DNA of 38,979 bases from an uncultured Opitutia bacterium (GTDB lineage Bacteria > Verrucomicrobiota > Verrucomicrobiia > Opitutales > Opitutaceae): positions 1 to 38,979 of the forward strand of contig CAIXKG010000115.1 of assembly GCA_903919985.1 (NCBI GenBank), written 5' to 3'. The notes below the pieces were generated by a model. The model had not been told where the DNA came from. It searched no databases and worked only from the letters and a program-made list of their open reading frames with translations. Shown here piece by piece: positions 8,479 through 17,132 of this stretch (positions within the stretch are counted from its first letter, which is position 1; each line of letters opens with the position of its first letter). Position numbers and translations under genes: made by a program.

Positions 8479-8543
8479 CGAGGAATGAGTAACAGGTAGC
8501 GAGCCTTCGACTACTCACCAACCGCGCCCCACTACTTCCGCTC

Positions 8544-9554
8544 ATGATCGACCGCCTGCTCGAAAAAAATCTTCTCCCGGACTGGCTCATCCGCATTGGC
8601 ATTCGCCGTCTCCTCGCCCAGCGCATCCGTGACGAGACGGCCCGCTACGATCGTGCGCTCTACGTCGCTGACCTAAAAACCCGTCCGCTCGCGGAGCAGA
8701 TGGCCGCGGCGAACGAGCAACACTACGAAGTCCCCACGCCCTTCTATCAATTTTGTCTGGGCAAACGCCTGAAGTATTCCGGCTGCCTCTATCCCACGGG
8801 CCGGGAAACGCTCAATCAAGCCGAGGAGCTCATGCTCGCGGCTTACGCTGAGCGCGCGCAAATCGTCGACGGACAGACGATCCTAGAACTCGGCTGCGGG
8901 TGGGGTTCGCTCTGCCTCTATAACGCCGAGAAATTTCCGCATTCTCAAATCACGGCGATTTCGAATTCCCGCACGCAGAAGGAATATATCGACGCCGAAG
9001 CCAAGCGCCGGGGCTTAACCAATCTCACGATTGTGACCTGCGACATCAACGTTTTCGACCCGGCCCCCGGGCAGTTCGACCGCGTGGTGTCCGTTGAAAT
9101 GTTCGAGCATCTCAAAAACTATCAGCGCCTATTCGCGAACATCGCGCGTTGGCTCAAGCCGGGTGGTTTACTGTTCACGCACATCTTCACGCACAGCCGC
9201 TTCAGCTATCACCTCGTCGCGCGCGATTCGACCGACTGGATGAGCCGCTATTTTTTCACTGGGGGCCAGTTTCCCGCGCATGATTTGTTTATGCAGTTTC
9301 AGGACGACCTGAAGCTCGTCCAGGACTGGAAAGTGAATGGCCGCCACTACCAGCAAACCGCGGAACACTGGCTCCAGAACATGGACGCCCACCGCGCCGA
9401 AATCATGCCGATCTTCGTCCAAACCTACGGCGCCGATCAGGCCACGAAATGGTGGGCGTATTGGCGCGTTTTCTACATGAGTTGCGCTGAACTCTGGGGC
9501 TACCGCGGCGGCCAGGAATGGCTCGTGAGTCATTACCTGTTCCGCAAGCCCTGA
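8544..9554 (+). CDS. CFA-like SAM methyltransferase, coclaurine N-methyltransferase branch
   Basis: The 336-residue protein is a CFA-fold methyltransferase. It has QHYEVPTPFYQFCLG and YSGCLYPTG (about 59-86), the SAM loop ILELGCGWGS (113-122), SVEMFEHL, and a helical C-terminal lobe with WWAYWRVFYMSCAELWGY. The shorter N-terminus and the sequence around the SAM loop place it with the proteins related to plant coclaurine N-methyltransferase rather than with classical cyclopropane synthase. It differs from the upstream enzyme in keeping a His in the GGLLFTHIFTH strand. The natural substrate of bacterial members is not known to me. Its position after DUF1295 suggests they act on the same lipid. 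The ATG has no Shine-Dalgarno; degenerate AGTAGCGAG-like runs lie in the spacer before it. Confidence 0.85.
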   Translation: MIDRLLEKNLLPDWLIRIGIRRLLAQRIRDETARYDRALYVADLKTRPLAEQMAAANEQHYEVPTPFYQFCLGKRLKYSGCLYPTGRETLNQAEELMLAAYAERAQIVDGQTILELGCGWGSLCLYNAEKFPHSQITAISNSRTQKEYIDAEAKRRGLTNLTIVTCDINVFDPAPGQFDRVVSVEMFEHLKNYQRLFANIARWLKPGGLLFTHIFTHSRFSYHLVARDSTDWMSRYFFTGGQFPAHDLFMQFQDDLKLVQDWKVNGRHYQQTAEHWLQNMDAHRAEIMPIFVQTYGADQATKWWAYWRVFYMSCAELWGYRGGQEWLVSHYLFRKP

Positions 9555-9724
9555 TCGAGGACGGACAGGCTGTCATAGCGGTCCGCTTCGATGCCCAACG
9601 CGCCTTCGACTCCATGCTGGATGAGCTCGATATCAAAATAATCGCGATATGGCGGAACGCTGCCGATCAAGCCGGTCGCGCTTGGCGCCAGTATTGCAAA
9701 GCCGCAGGAAAGCGGAGTCACGCC

Positions 9725-10525
9725 GTGGGTGACTTCCTGATCGGGGTACACGCGTTGATCGTAGCTGGCCCATTCAGGAAGCTTCTCCCGGTCGCCTTCC
9801 TTCTGCTCTTGGCCACGGCTCAACTCCAAGCCGCCGACGCCGGCGCACTGATCGACGCCGCGCGCATCGCGGAAACGAAACTCGACTGCCGCCGCGCTCT
9901 GGAACTCTACCTTGCCGCCGATCAGGCCCAACCCAACGACGCGTTTATTCTCCAAAAAATCAGCCGGCAGTATTCCGACCTTATCGTGGATCTGACCACC
10001 GACGAGGATCGCAGAAAGTACGCGCAGATCGCGCTGGAGTATTCGCAGCGGGCCGTGGCTCTCGACTCGAAAAACGCCGAGTACGTCCTCTCGCTCGCCG
10101 TTTGTTACGGCAAACTCGGCGTCTACAGCGACACGCGCACGAAAATCAAATACTCGCGTCTCGTGAAGGAGGCCGCCGAACGGGCCTTGGCCCTCGATCC
10201 CAATTACGCTTGGGCGCACCATATCCTTGGCCGGTGGAATTATGAAGTCGCCACGCTTGGGGCTGCCACCCGTCTGTTCGTGCGCCTCATCTACGGCGGC
10301 CTGCCCGATGCCTCCACCGCGGAGGCCGTGAAAGAAATCTCCCTCGCGGTCGAACTTGAACCGGGTGAACTCGCCCACCAACTCGAACTCGGTTTTGCGC
10401 TCGTTGCCGACGGTCAAAATAAAAAAGCGCGGGCCCAGTTCGAGAAAAGTCTCTCGCTCCCGTCGCGTCAAAAATACGACGACGACGCGAAAAAGCGCGC
10501 GGGTGAAGCGTTGGCGAAGCTCTGA
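9725..10525 (+). CDS. Secreted TPR-like protein
   Basis: From the GTG at 9725 the product is 266 residues. The GTG has GGAG at 9714-9717 with 7-base spacing, one of the few good ribosome sites in the window. The N-terminus has a hydrophobic core (LLPVAFLLLLA) ending AQLQA, a likely signal peptide. The mature part is helical with TPR-like pairs: ALELYLAADQAQP, YSQRAVALDSKNAEY, AERALALDPNYAWAHHILGRWNYEVA and a final repeat near the C-terminus. The order and the middle insert resemble the RMD/FAM82 type of TPR protein. It is a likely periplasmic scaffold or binding protein. An open frame continues upstream to 9518, overlapping the methyltransferase end, but that extension lacks support. It is the last gene of the plus-strand lipid run. 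Confidence 0.75.
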   Translation: MGDFLIGVHALIVAGPFRKLLPVAFLLLLATAQLQAADAGALIDAARIAETKLDCRRALELYLAADQAQPNDAFILQKISRQYSDLIVDLTTDEDRRKYAQIALEYSQRAVALDSKNAEYVLSLAVCYGKLGVYSDTRTKIKYSRLVKEAAERALALDPNYAWAHHILGRWNYEVATLGAATRLFVRLIYGGLPDASTAEAVKEISLAVELEPGELAHQLELGFALVADGQNKKARAQFEKSLSLPSRQKYDDDAKKRAGEALAKL

Positions 10526-10781
10526 TTTTTAAACGCGGAAAAGAACGCTAAAGATCGGCCGAGGCGGGGCGCTTATGGTCGACCATGGTTCGCCTGAATA
10601 GCGAAAAACCGGAGGATTTAGACCTCGGTCAAATGGCCCGGCACGCGGCGGGCGGTCTCGCGCTCCGGCGGATATCGCCCACCCGTTCAAAGCGTGAAAC
10701 GCATCCGACTAAATTTACCGCCTCTCTGGTCGTTAAGCTTTCTCCGTCTTCTACTTTAAGATTCTACCGTTCAGCACGGAG

Positions 10782-11567
10782 CTATTTCATCACCGCAAAC
10801 TTCCGCAGATATTTCAGCGCCACCTCGAACTCGTGTGGCAGGGGCGCGGTGATCGTGAGCGGCTCTTTGGTCGTCGGATGTTTGATGGTCAGCTCGCTGG
10901 CATGCAGTGCTAATCGTGCGATTAACGGCTTCTCTTCGTCCCGGCCTTTGTAGCGTCGCTTCAAATCGGATAGGAGCAGCTTTACATCGGGATCGCCGTA
11001 GAAGACGTCGTTTAAGATCGGCGCGCCCGCCGCGGCGAGATGCACGCGGATTTGGTGCGTACGACCCGTCAGCGGTCGGCATTCGATCCACGCGAATCGG
11101 CCGAAGTTTTCCCGTACGCGAAACTCGGTGACGCTCGCCTTGCCGCCGCGACCCTTGAAAACCCGCATACGTCCCGGCTGGCGTTCGTCTTCACCCAACG
11201 CGAGCTCCACGGAAAATTCCGGCGGCAAACTCGTCCCATCCGGCCCACGCACAGGCGCGATCACTTTCATCGCGCGCTCCGGCGGTAACACCGCGACCAA
11301 GGCAAGATAGGTTTTGCCGACGGTCTTCGACTGAAACTGTCCGCTCAAGAAATCCAGCGCCACTTTCGTTTTCGCGCAGAGCAACACGCCGCTGGTGTCG
11401 GCGTCGAGCCGGTGCACGTTGGCGACGCCGTGACCGTACTTTGCGTGCACGAGTCCCATCAGGTTTTCTTTTTTTTTGTCCCAGCGATCGGGCGCGATGA
11501 GGAGCCCGCTCGATTTGTCGAAGGCGATGAGCGTGTCGTCCTCGTGCAGGGTGGGCGGAAGCGGCAT
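10782..11567 (-). CDS. RluA-family RNA pseudouridine synthase
   Basis: The 261-residue enzyme converts specific uridines in RNA to pseudouridine. The catalytic motif HRLDADTSG is at 52-60, with Asp55 the expected nucleophile; GRTHQIRVHLAAAG and DVFYGD follow in the usual order. There is no N-terminal S4 domain, so it is of the short RluA/TruC-like type; the target site (rRNA or tRNA) cannot be told from sequence. It is convergent with the TPR gene and divergent from the hydrolase/GH3 pair, so it is probably monocistronic. The 256 bases between it and the TPR gene hold no gene and only a short palindrome (ATGGTCGACCAT at 10574-10585). Confidence 0.92.
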   Translation of the reverse strand: MPLPPTLHEDDTLIAFDKSSGLLIAPDRWDKKKENLMGLVHAKYGHGVANVHRLDADTSGVLLCAKTKVALDFLSGQFQSKTVGKTYLALVAVLPPERAMKVIAPVRGPDGTSLPPEFSVELALGEDERQPGRMRVFKGRGGKASVTEFRVRENFGRFAWIECRPLTGRTHQIRVHLAAAGAPILNDVFYGDPDVKLLLSDLKRRYKGRDEEKPLIARLALHASELTIKHPTTKEPLTITAPLPHEFEVALKYLRKFAVMK

Positions 11568-11718
11568 GGCCCACCACTGGGAGCCCCGGCGTCGCCGCCC
11601 GCAATCTGAAAGCGATCGGGCGTCGCCCGCGTCACGTCCTGGTTTCGTACGGGCAACATTTCCGTGACGGCGCCGCTTTCATTTTGCCAGTCGTCACCAC
11701 GCCACGGCGTCGTGGGGG

Positions 11719-12822
11719 ATGCCCGCGCTTCTCCTGCCGCCTGCCTGGTCCGCGTTTACTGCTTTCACGCGATTCGCTCCGCCCCAACCGCTCCGAACGT
11801 TTTTCCGAAGCACCGCGTACAAATTCAGTCCGCCCCGCCCACATCTCCCACAGTTCACTGGGGCCCAAAATTTCCTGCTGACTTCCGGCCGGGCGGAACT
11901 TCGCCAGCGTTCGAGCGTGCTCTGCGAAAAACGCGGCGGCGCGGTGCCTACGATCGTGCTCGGCGGCTTCGTGCCCGATGCGACGGAACAGGTTTACCTG
12001 TTGCGCGAATTTCTCCTGCGGCAAGGCAGCATGTATTATTTCAATTATCCCCGGGCCGGCTTTTCGCTCGATTTGGTGTGCGCCCAACTCGACGACTTGG
12101 TGAACGAAATTAATGAACGTCACGGCCAGCGTCCGGTGATCCTGGGCGTTAGTTTCGGGGCCGGCCTGGTGCTGGAGTGGTTGCGGCGCGCGCGTCTTGA
12201 AAGCTGCCCGGAGGGCCACGCAGGTGTGGTGTTGGTCAGCCCGGTTGCCTGCACCGCTGACATTCTCGGTCCGGGTGAAACCAAACCGAGCACACTGATG
12301 GGTCGCGCGCTGAAACCTTTGATTGATGCGGGGGCGCACATTGAACAAGCCGCGATTGAAAAGGCTCGGGTGGTCTTCACCAAAATGTTCGAGGCCGGCG
12401 CGCGGAACAAAGCTTCGCTTCGCTCGCTTATGTCGTCCGACGAACTCCGTTCGCTTCGCGCCGGCGCGCTCGGCGCAATTCAAGCCATCGAAGCTGTTGG
12501 TGCATGTGAACGGGTGGCTGCGCTTAATCAAATGTCCGCGCTGTCTGCGTGGGGCGACTCGCCCCGTCCGCTCAGCGAGCGCCCGGCCCTTGTGCTCTAC
12601 GCTGAAAAAGAAAACGCCGTACTGGCCGCATCCTCGCCCACGCGGGCCGCGCTGGATACGACGCTGTCGGAGTTTTTTCCGCAGGGGCGCGGCCAATTGG
12701 TATGCGGCGGCTCAAGCCCGGTGCAGCATGCGTCGTTGATTTTTCACCACGCCGAGTTCCTTCCGCCCATCGCGAAATTCTACCGCGAGATTAAAAGCCG
12801 GGGATCCCGGTTGGCCGCATGA
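11719..12822 (+). CDS. Alpha/beta hydrolase
   Basis: The frame from the ATG at 11719 gives 367 residues. The hydrolase core begins near residue 75 (VPTIVLGGFVPDATEQVY), with the nucleophile elbow GVSFGAG near 140-146 and the likely catalytic His in QHASLIFH near the C-terminus. The first 65 residues are Pro- and Phe-rich with no domain, so a later start such as the GTG at 11917 is possible. The enzyme probably cleaves an ester, thioester or amide. Its stop overlaps the GH3 start in an ATGA, so the two are translationally coupled. A partner that makes acyl-amide or acyl-adenylate bonds beside one that could break them suggests a shared small-molecule substrate; this is inference. Confidence 0.75.
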   Translation: MPALLLPPAWSAFTAFTRFAPPQPLRTFFRSTAYKFSPPRPHLPQFTGAQNFLLTSGRAELRQRSSVLCEKRGGAVPTIVLGGFVPDATEQVYLLREFLLRQGSMYYFNYPRAGFSLDLVCAQLDDLVNEINERHGQRPVILGVSFGAGLVLEWLRRARLESCPEGHAGVVLVSPVACTADILGPGETKPSTLMGRALKPLIDAGAHIEQAAIEKARVVFTKMFEAGARNKASLRSLMSSDELRSLRAGALGAIQAIEAVGACERVAALNQMSALSAWGDSPRPLSERPALVLYAEKENAVLAASSPTRAALDTTLSEFFPQGRGQLVCGGSSPVQHASLIFHHAEFLPPIAKFYREIKSRGSRLAA

Positions 12823-14450
12823 ACGCCTTCGCGGCTTCCACGTTGCGGCCCCGGCCTTTAATTGCGGTACCGGCCAGGCCGGACCTGGCTAAAAGAGTTC
12901 TGGCGATCGGCGCCGGAGTTCTGAGCGCCCGCACCGCGCACCGACTTAAGACCGGCCACGCCGTGAGTCAGCAGCAGCGTACCTTTCGTGAACTCACCGG
13001 GCGATTCGCGGCCACGTCCTTTTGGCGTAGTGGCGAAATTTCCGGCGGGATGAGTTACGATCGGTTTCAATCGGCTGTACCGTTACGAACGTACGAGGAT
13101 TTTGCACCGGCGATTGAGCGGATGAAGCGCGGTGAGGCTGATGTGCTATGGCCGGGGCGTTGCGCCCACTATGCCGTGTCGTCCGGCACCACTTCAGGCC
13201 GGACTAAATATCTGCCGATCACTCGCGAAATGATCGCGCATTTTCGCCGGGGCGGGCTCGACTCGTTGTTCTATTATACGGCGCGTGTTGGACACGCCCG
13301 CGTTTTTCGCGGACGGCATCTATTTCTCGGCGGCGCTAGCACGCTCACTCCGATGGTGGAATCGAAGCCCTTCGCCGCATTCGCCGGCGACCTCAGCGGC
13401 ATCACCGCCCTGAATCTTCCGCGCTGGGTGGAGCGATACCTTTATGAGCCCGGCGCCACCATCGCGCAAATGCATGACTGGCCGGCTAAGATTGCCGCCA
13501 TCGCCGCGCGGACGGCGTCCCTGAATATTTCCCTGCTTGCAGGCATCCCGAGCTGGGTGCTGATCCTGGCTGAAGCGCTTCGTCGGCGTTCCGCCCGTGC
13601 CACGCCGCTGCAATCGCTCTGGCCCGACTTCGAATGTTTCATTCACGGCGGCGTCCCCATCACACCGTTTTACGATGAACTGCGTGCGACGCTCGGTCCC
13701 GGCGTCAATTTCCACGAAGTGTATCCTGCGTCAGAGGCTTTCATCGCGACCCAGGATGCTGAGCCGGAGGCGGGTCTCCGACTGATGAGCGACGCCGGGA
13801 TTTTCTACGAATTTCTCCCACTCGCCGATTTCGATGATAACCGTCTCGCGCAATTAGGCCCCAAGGTCGTACCGCTCGAAGGAGTACAGCCGGGCATCGA
13901 CTACGTGCTGCTTCTCACGACGCCGGCGGGCTTGGCGCGCTACGTGATCGGCGACGTGGTGCGTTTTACCTCCATCCGCCCGCCGCGATTGGTTTACGTG
14001 GGGCGGACAAAACTGCAGCTGAGCGCCTTCGGGGAGCATGTGATCGAAAAGGAACTCACGGATGCGCTGACTTCCGTTTGTCGGCGCCAGCAAATCACGC
14101 CGATAAATTTCCACGTGGCGCCTCTTTTCATGGATCCGGCAGCGGGTCGTGTCCGTGGCACGCACGAATGGTGGCTTGAGTTGAAGTCACTCTCTGGGAC
14201 CCAGCCCGTAGCTGCGCAACTGGCCACGGAACTCGACGCCGAACTGCAGCGGCTTAACGACGACTATGAAGCCAAGCGCCTCGGTGGCGGCTTGGAAAAA
14301 CCACTCGTGCGGCTGGTCCCCTCCGGCCACTTTGAACGCTGGCAGCGTGCGCAGGGAAAGTGGGGTGGTCAGAGCAAAATGCCCCGCTGTCGCAGCGATC
14401 GCACAATTGCGCATGCCCTCAACGCGCAGTTTGACGAAGAAAAGTTCTGA
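12819..14450 (+). CDS. GH3-family acyl-adenylate/acyl-amido synthetase
   Basis: The 543-residue protein belongs to the GH3 family, best known from plants, where members activate jasmonate, auxin or benzoates with ATP and join them to amino acids. The three ATP/AMP signatures are visible: SSGTTSGRTK at 121-130, VYPASEAFIA at 301-310, and ARYVIGDVVRF at about 373-383, followed by VGRTKLQLSAFGEHV. The C-terminal lobe (about 400-540) is full length. Bacterial GH3 proteins are scattered and mostly uncharacterised. The natural acyl and amine substrates are unknown. It is coupled to an alpha/beta hydrolase by a 4-base overlap. A weak CGCCGA/TCGGCG hairpin lies after the stop at 14455-14468, without a T-run. 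Confidence 0.88.
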   Translation: MNAFAASTLRPRPLIAVPARPDLAKRVLAIGAGVLSARTAHRLKTGHAVSQQQRTFRELTGRFAATSFWRSGEISGGMSYDRFQSAVPLRTYEDFAPAIERMKRGEADVLWPGRCAHYAVSSGTTSGRTKYLPITREMIAHFRRGGLDSLFYYTARVGHARVFRGRHLFLGGASTLTPMVESKPFAAFAGDLSGITALNLPRWVERYLYEPGATIAQMHDWPAKIAAIAARTASLNISLLAGIPSWVLILAEALRRRSARATPLQSLWPDFECFIHGGVPITPFYDELRATLGPGVNFHEVYPASEAFIATQDAEPEAGLRLMSDAGIFYEFLPLADFDDNRLAQLGPKVVPLEGVQPGIDYVLLLTTPAGLARYVIGDVVRFTSIRPPRLVYVGRTKLQLSAFGEHVIEKELTDALTSVCRRQQITPINFHVAPLFMDPAAGRVRGTHEWWLELKSLSGTQPVAAQLATELDAELQRLNDDYEAKRLGGGLEKPLVRLVPSGHFERWQRAQGKWGGQSKMPRCRSDRTIAHALNAQFDEEKF

Positions 14451-14720
14451 AATACGCCGAAATCGGCGGAGCCTTCGTTGAGCGGGCACGGGTGCTGGCC
14501 ACTGGACGTTAAAACGATTCAAGCAGGATTTTGGGTAGCATCAGCCAGTCTAACCGGCCCAGAAATAAGCGAGCTTGGCTTAAGGCTATTATCCGCCGGG
14601 CCCTTCTTTTTGCCGGGATGCTAAGAGTCGGCGCCGACCGGCAGACGAACGTTTTCTTGATTCGTGGGGAGCTTCCGCCCGCGTTTCGGATTCCGGAACG
14701 CGGCCTGAAGCCACGCGCGA

Positions 14721-17132
14721 CTAGGGTTTCAGCGTCAGCACGTGTTCCGCCTTGCCGGGCAGGAAAGGCGTCGGTTCGCCTCGCACCCAAGCTTCGTGGC
14801 CGGCACGGAAATACGGGGAGAGCGGGTGCCCGCTTTGGCCCCCGGGCATCTCGAAAATTCCCTCGGCTTCATGGCCGGGCGAAACGACAAAGCGCTCGCT
14901 CGCTCCGAAATTAGCACGTTGCACCCGGGGCATGTCGTGATCTCCGGGCAGTGGATCTCCCGGTATTCTCAACCAGAAGGCCAGCCAGCCCGGCAGCACC
15001 CGCGCCAGCGGATGCTGGATGTTGGCGGTGTTCGCCTGACCCCAGGTGGCGCGTGAGAGCACCGTGTCCTCTTTCGCGATGGTCTTCAGTGTATCGTCGA
15101 CCGCGGCCACGAACATCGCGTCCCACGTGGCAAATTCCGGACTCAGGAGATGGATCGGTTTTTCCTGCCCCAGCGCCCATAGTTGCTCTTCGTAGCGGCG
15201 AGGCCGGGCAAAGCCCGGATCAGCCGCGACACACGGGGCAAAAATTGGTCCTAGAACCCTGCTTGCCACGGCCTGCCGAAATGTCCGCACGAGCCGATAG
15301 CTGACCGAATCCACGCTGGCGCGGCCCTCCCATTTTTCGACCAGGGCGCGCAATTCGCCCCGCTCGGCGCGCGCCGCGACCACGGCCGGAGTGAGCACGC
15401 CAAGTAAAAGCTTATGCCAACGCTCCAGCGCGAGTGCGCGATCGTCGAGTTGCACGGCGAGCAGATCGCGTGGCACCGCGTGCTCGAGTGGAGAAAGGTC
15501 GTCCCGTACTTGGGCGCCGCGCATCGCTTCGGCGTATCCGCCATCGCCCAACACCGCGCCCGCGGCGCCGCCGAGGGGCCGCTGGTTTGAGGACCAGAGC
15601 CGGCCGGTCTGCCCCGCTGCGCGCCCAAACACAGCAGGCACTTCGGCCGCTTTGAGCAGGCCATCCCACCGACGGTCGCCAAATGTCCAGGCCACCGGTA
15701 ACCGTCCGTCGAAACCGACCCGTTTCGGGATCGCTCCGGCAATGGTCCAAGCGATGTCCCCCGCAGTGTCGGCGATCACCATGTTGAGGGTGGGTACGCC
15801 CAAATGGGGCGCGGCTTCGACGGCTTCAGCCGTCGTCCCCACGTTTTCCATTCTGAGTAAATTAAAATTAATCACACCCGGCTCGTGGCCCACCCAACGT
15901 TGAGCGAGCAGATGTTCCCCTGCGTCCTGGCCGACGATCGGCCCCCAGATCGTCCAACGATAATCCACGGTCAGCGGATCGGCGCCTTTCACGGCGATGG
16001 TTTCGGAGCGGACTTCGACTTGTAACGGCACGACCTCGCCGGGAGCGCGGTAAAAATCAGGCGTGATGCCACTCGCGACGACCACGAGGTCGCTCGTGTC
16101 GACGGCGCTGTTGGTGAATCCCCAAGCGACGCGGCCATTGCTGCCTGCGACGACGACCGGCCCGCCGGGTAGAGTGACCCCGATCACGCGTCGCTCGCCG
16201 CCCGCCTCGGGCCATACGAGTGCGGCGCGGTACCAGGCGTTCGGCAGGCGAAGATCAAGGTGCATGTCGTTCGCGAGCAAGCCGGCCCCCGTGGCTGTAT
16301 GGGCGCCGGAAAGAGCAAACGCGTTGGAACCCGGCGCCGGACGCTCGGAGAAAAACGGGGCATCGCTTAAAGGCAGCTGACTCTGGGAAAGCTTGGCGGA
16401 TTTACGGAGGTTGATCGCTTTGGGGGAAGGAATCGGCGGCAGCGCAGCGCTGGTGCCATCCAGCGCGGCGTCCCGCGGACCGGCGATGGCGGCAAAAAAA
16501 GCGAGCGTCTCCGATCCAAGGTATTCGCGCATCGTCAAAAGGTCGCGTTCACGCGCGACGGCGTCGCCCTGCAAATCGAGCAGCATCGCATACGCGACGA
16601 GCAAACAGTCCTCCTCGCGCCAAGGCTGCGGTTTCGTTCGCAGTAAAATATATTCGAAAGGTTTTGTCCCGAGCGCGCCGAGGCCGGCGTTGACGCCGGC
16701 CGTGTAGCTCGCAATCACGGCGCGCTCTTCGGGCGGTGTACGCGCCAGTTGCTCGCGTGCTTTGACGCGAAAACCATGCCTGCGACTCTCGCGATCCATC
16801 GGCACGGCGGCGGCACCGATGATCTCCGCGAGTTCTCCGGCCGCGCGGCGGCGAAGTAGATCCATTTGAAAAAAACGATCCTGCGCATGCAGCCATCCCA
16901 ATCCGCGCGATACGTCGACGCGTGTCGCTCCGCGAATGGTCGGTACGCCCAGCGCATCGCGCTCAATCGTGACGCTCGCGCTCAAACCCGGTAGCGCGAA
17001 GCTCCCTTCGAGCGCGGCCAAACTCGCACGCATACGGGCGTAAAACCAGCCGGCGACGGCGAGGGCGCAGAGCGCGAGCAGGACAAATCCGCCGCAGACG
17101 AGTCGCAGACGTTTTGTCCGGCGCGGCGACAT
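14721..17132 (-). CDS. Membrane-anchored penicillin acylase family hydrolase
   Basis: The 803-residue Ntn-hydrolase precursor is of the penicillin/AHL/cephalosporin acylase family (peptidase family S45). A basic N-terminus is followed by one hydrophobic segment (about 13-31), an uncleaved anchor or signal. The alpha part has DALGVPTIRGAT and LGWLHAQDRFFQMDLLRR. Cleavage is expected at Gly268-Ser269 in PGSNAFALSG, which frees Ser269 as the beta-chain nucleophile; LLANDMHLDL follows. Such enzymes hydrolyse amides of small acyl groups, including N-acyl homoserine lactones in some relatives; the substrate here is unknown. The ATG at 17132 is chosen because it overlaps the stop of the kinase gene (ATGA) and directly precedes the signal; the longer frame upstream is only the kinase gene read out of frame. 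Confidence 0.9.
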   Translation of the reverse strand: MSPRRTKRLRLVCGGFVLLALCALAVAGWFYARMRASLAALEGSFALPGLSASVTIERDALGVPTIRGATRVDVSRGLGWLHAQDRFFQMDLLRRRAAGELAEIIGAAAVPMDRESRRHGFRVKAREQLARTPPEERAVIASYTAGVNAGLGALGTKPFEYILLRTKPQPWREEDCLLVAYAMLLDLQGDAVARERDLLTMREYLGSETLAFFAAIAGPRDAALDGTSAALPPIPSPKAINLRKSAKLSQSQLPLSDAPFFSERPAPGSNAFALSGAHTATGAGLLANDMHLDLRLPNAWYRAALVWPEAGGERRVIGVTLPGGPVVVAGSNGRVAWGFTNSAVDTSDLVVVASGITPDFYRAPGEVVPLQVEVRSETIAVKGADPLTVDYRWTIWGPIVGQDAGEHLLAQRWVGHEPGVINFNLLRMENVGTTAEAVEAAPHLGVPTLNMVIADTAGDIAWTIAGAIPKRVGFDGRLPVAWTFGDRRWDGLLKAAEVPAVFGRAAGQTGRLWSSNQRPLGGAAGAVLGDGGYAEAMRGAQVRDDLSPLEHAVPRDLLAVQLDDRALALERWHKLLLGVLTPAVVAARAERGELRALVEKWEGRASVDSVSYRLVRTFRQAVASRVLGPIFAPCVAADPGFARPRRYEEQLWALGQEKPIHLLSPEFATWDAMFVAAVDDTLKTIAKEDTVLSRATWGQANTANIQHPLARVLPGWLAFWLRIPGDPLPGDHDMPRVQRANFGASERFVVSPGHEAEGIFEMPGGQSGHPLSPYFRAGHEAWVRGEPTPFLPGKAEHVLTLKP

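Noticed and set aside
11632-12696. Minus-strand frame of about 354 codons
   Set aside because: It is antisense to the hydrolase gene, with low-complexity Arg-rich translation and no motif.
14455-14468. CGCCGA/TCGGCG hairpin after the GH3 gene as a terminator
   Set aside because: The loop is only two bases and no T-run follows.
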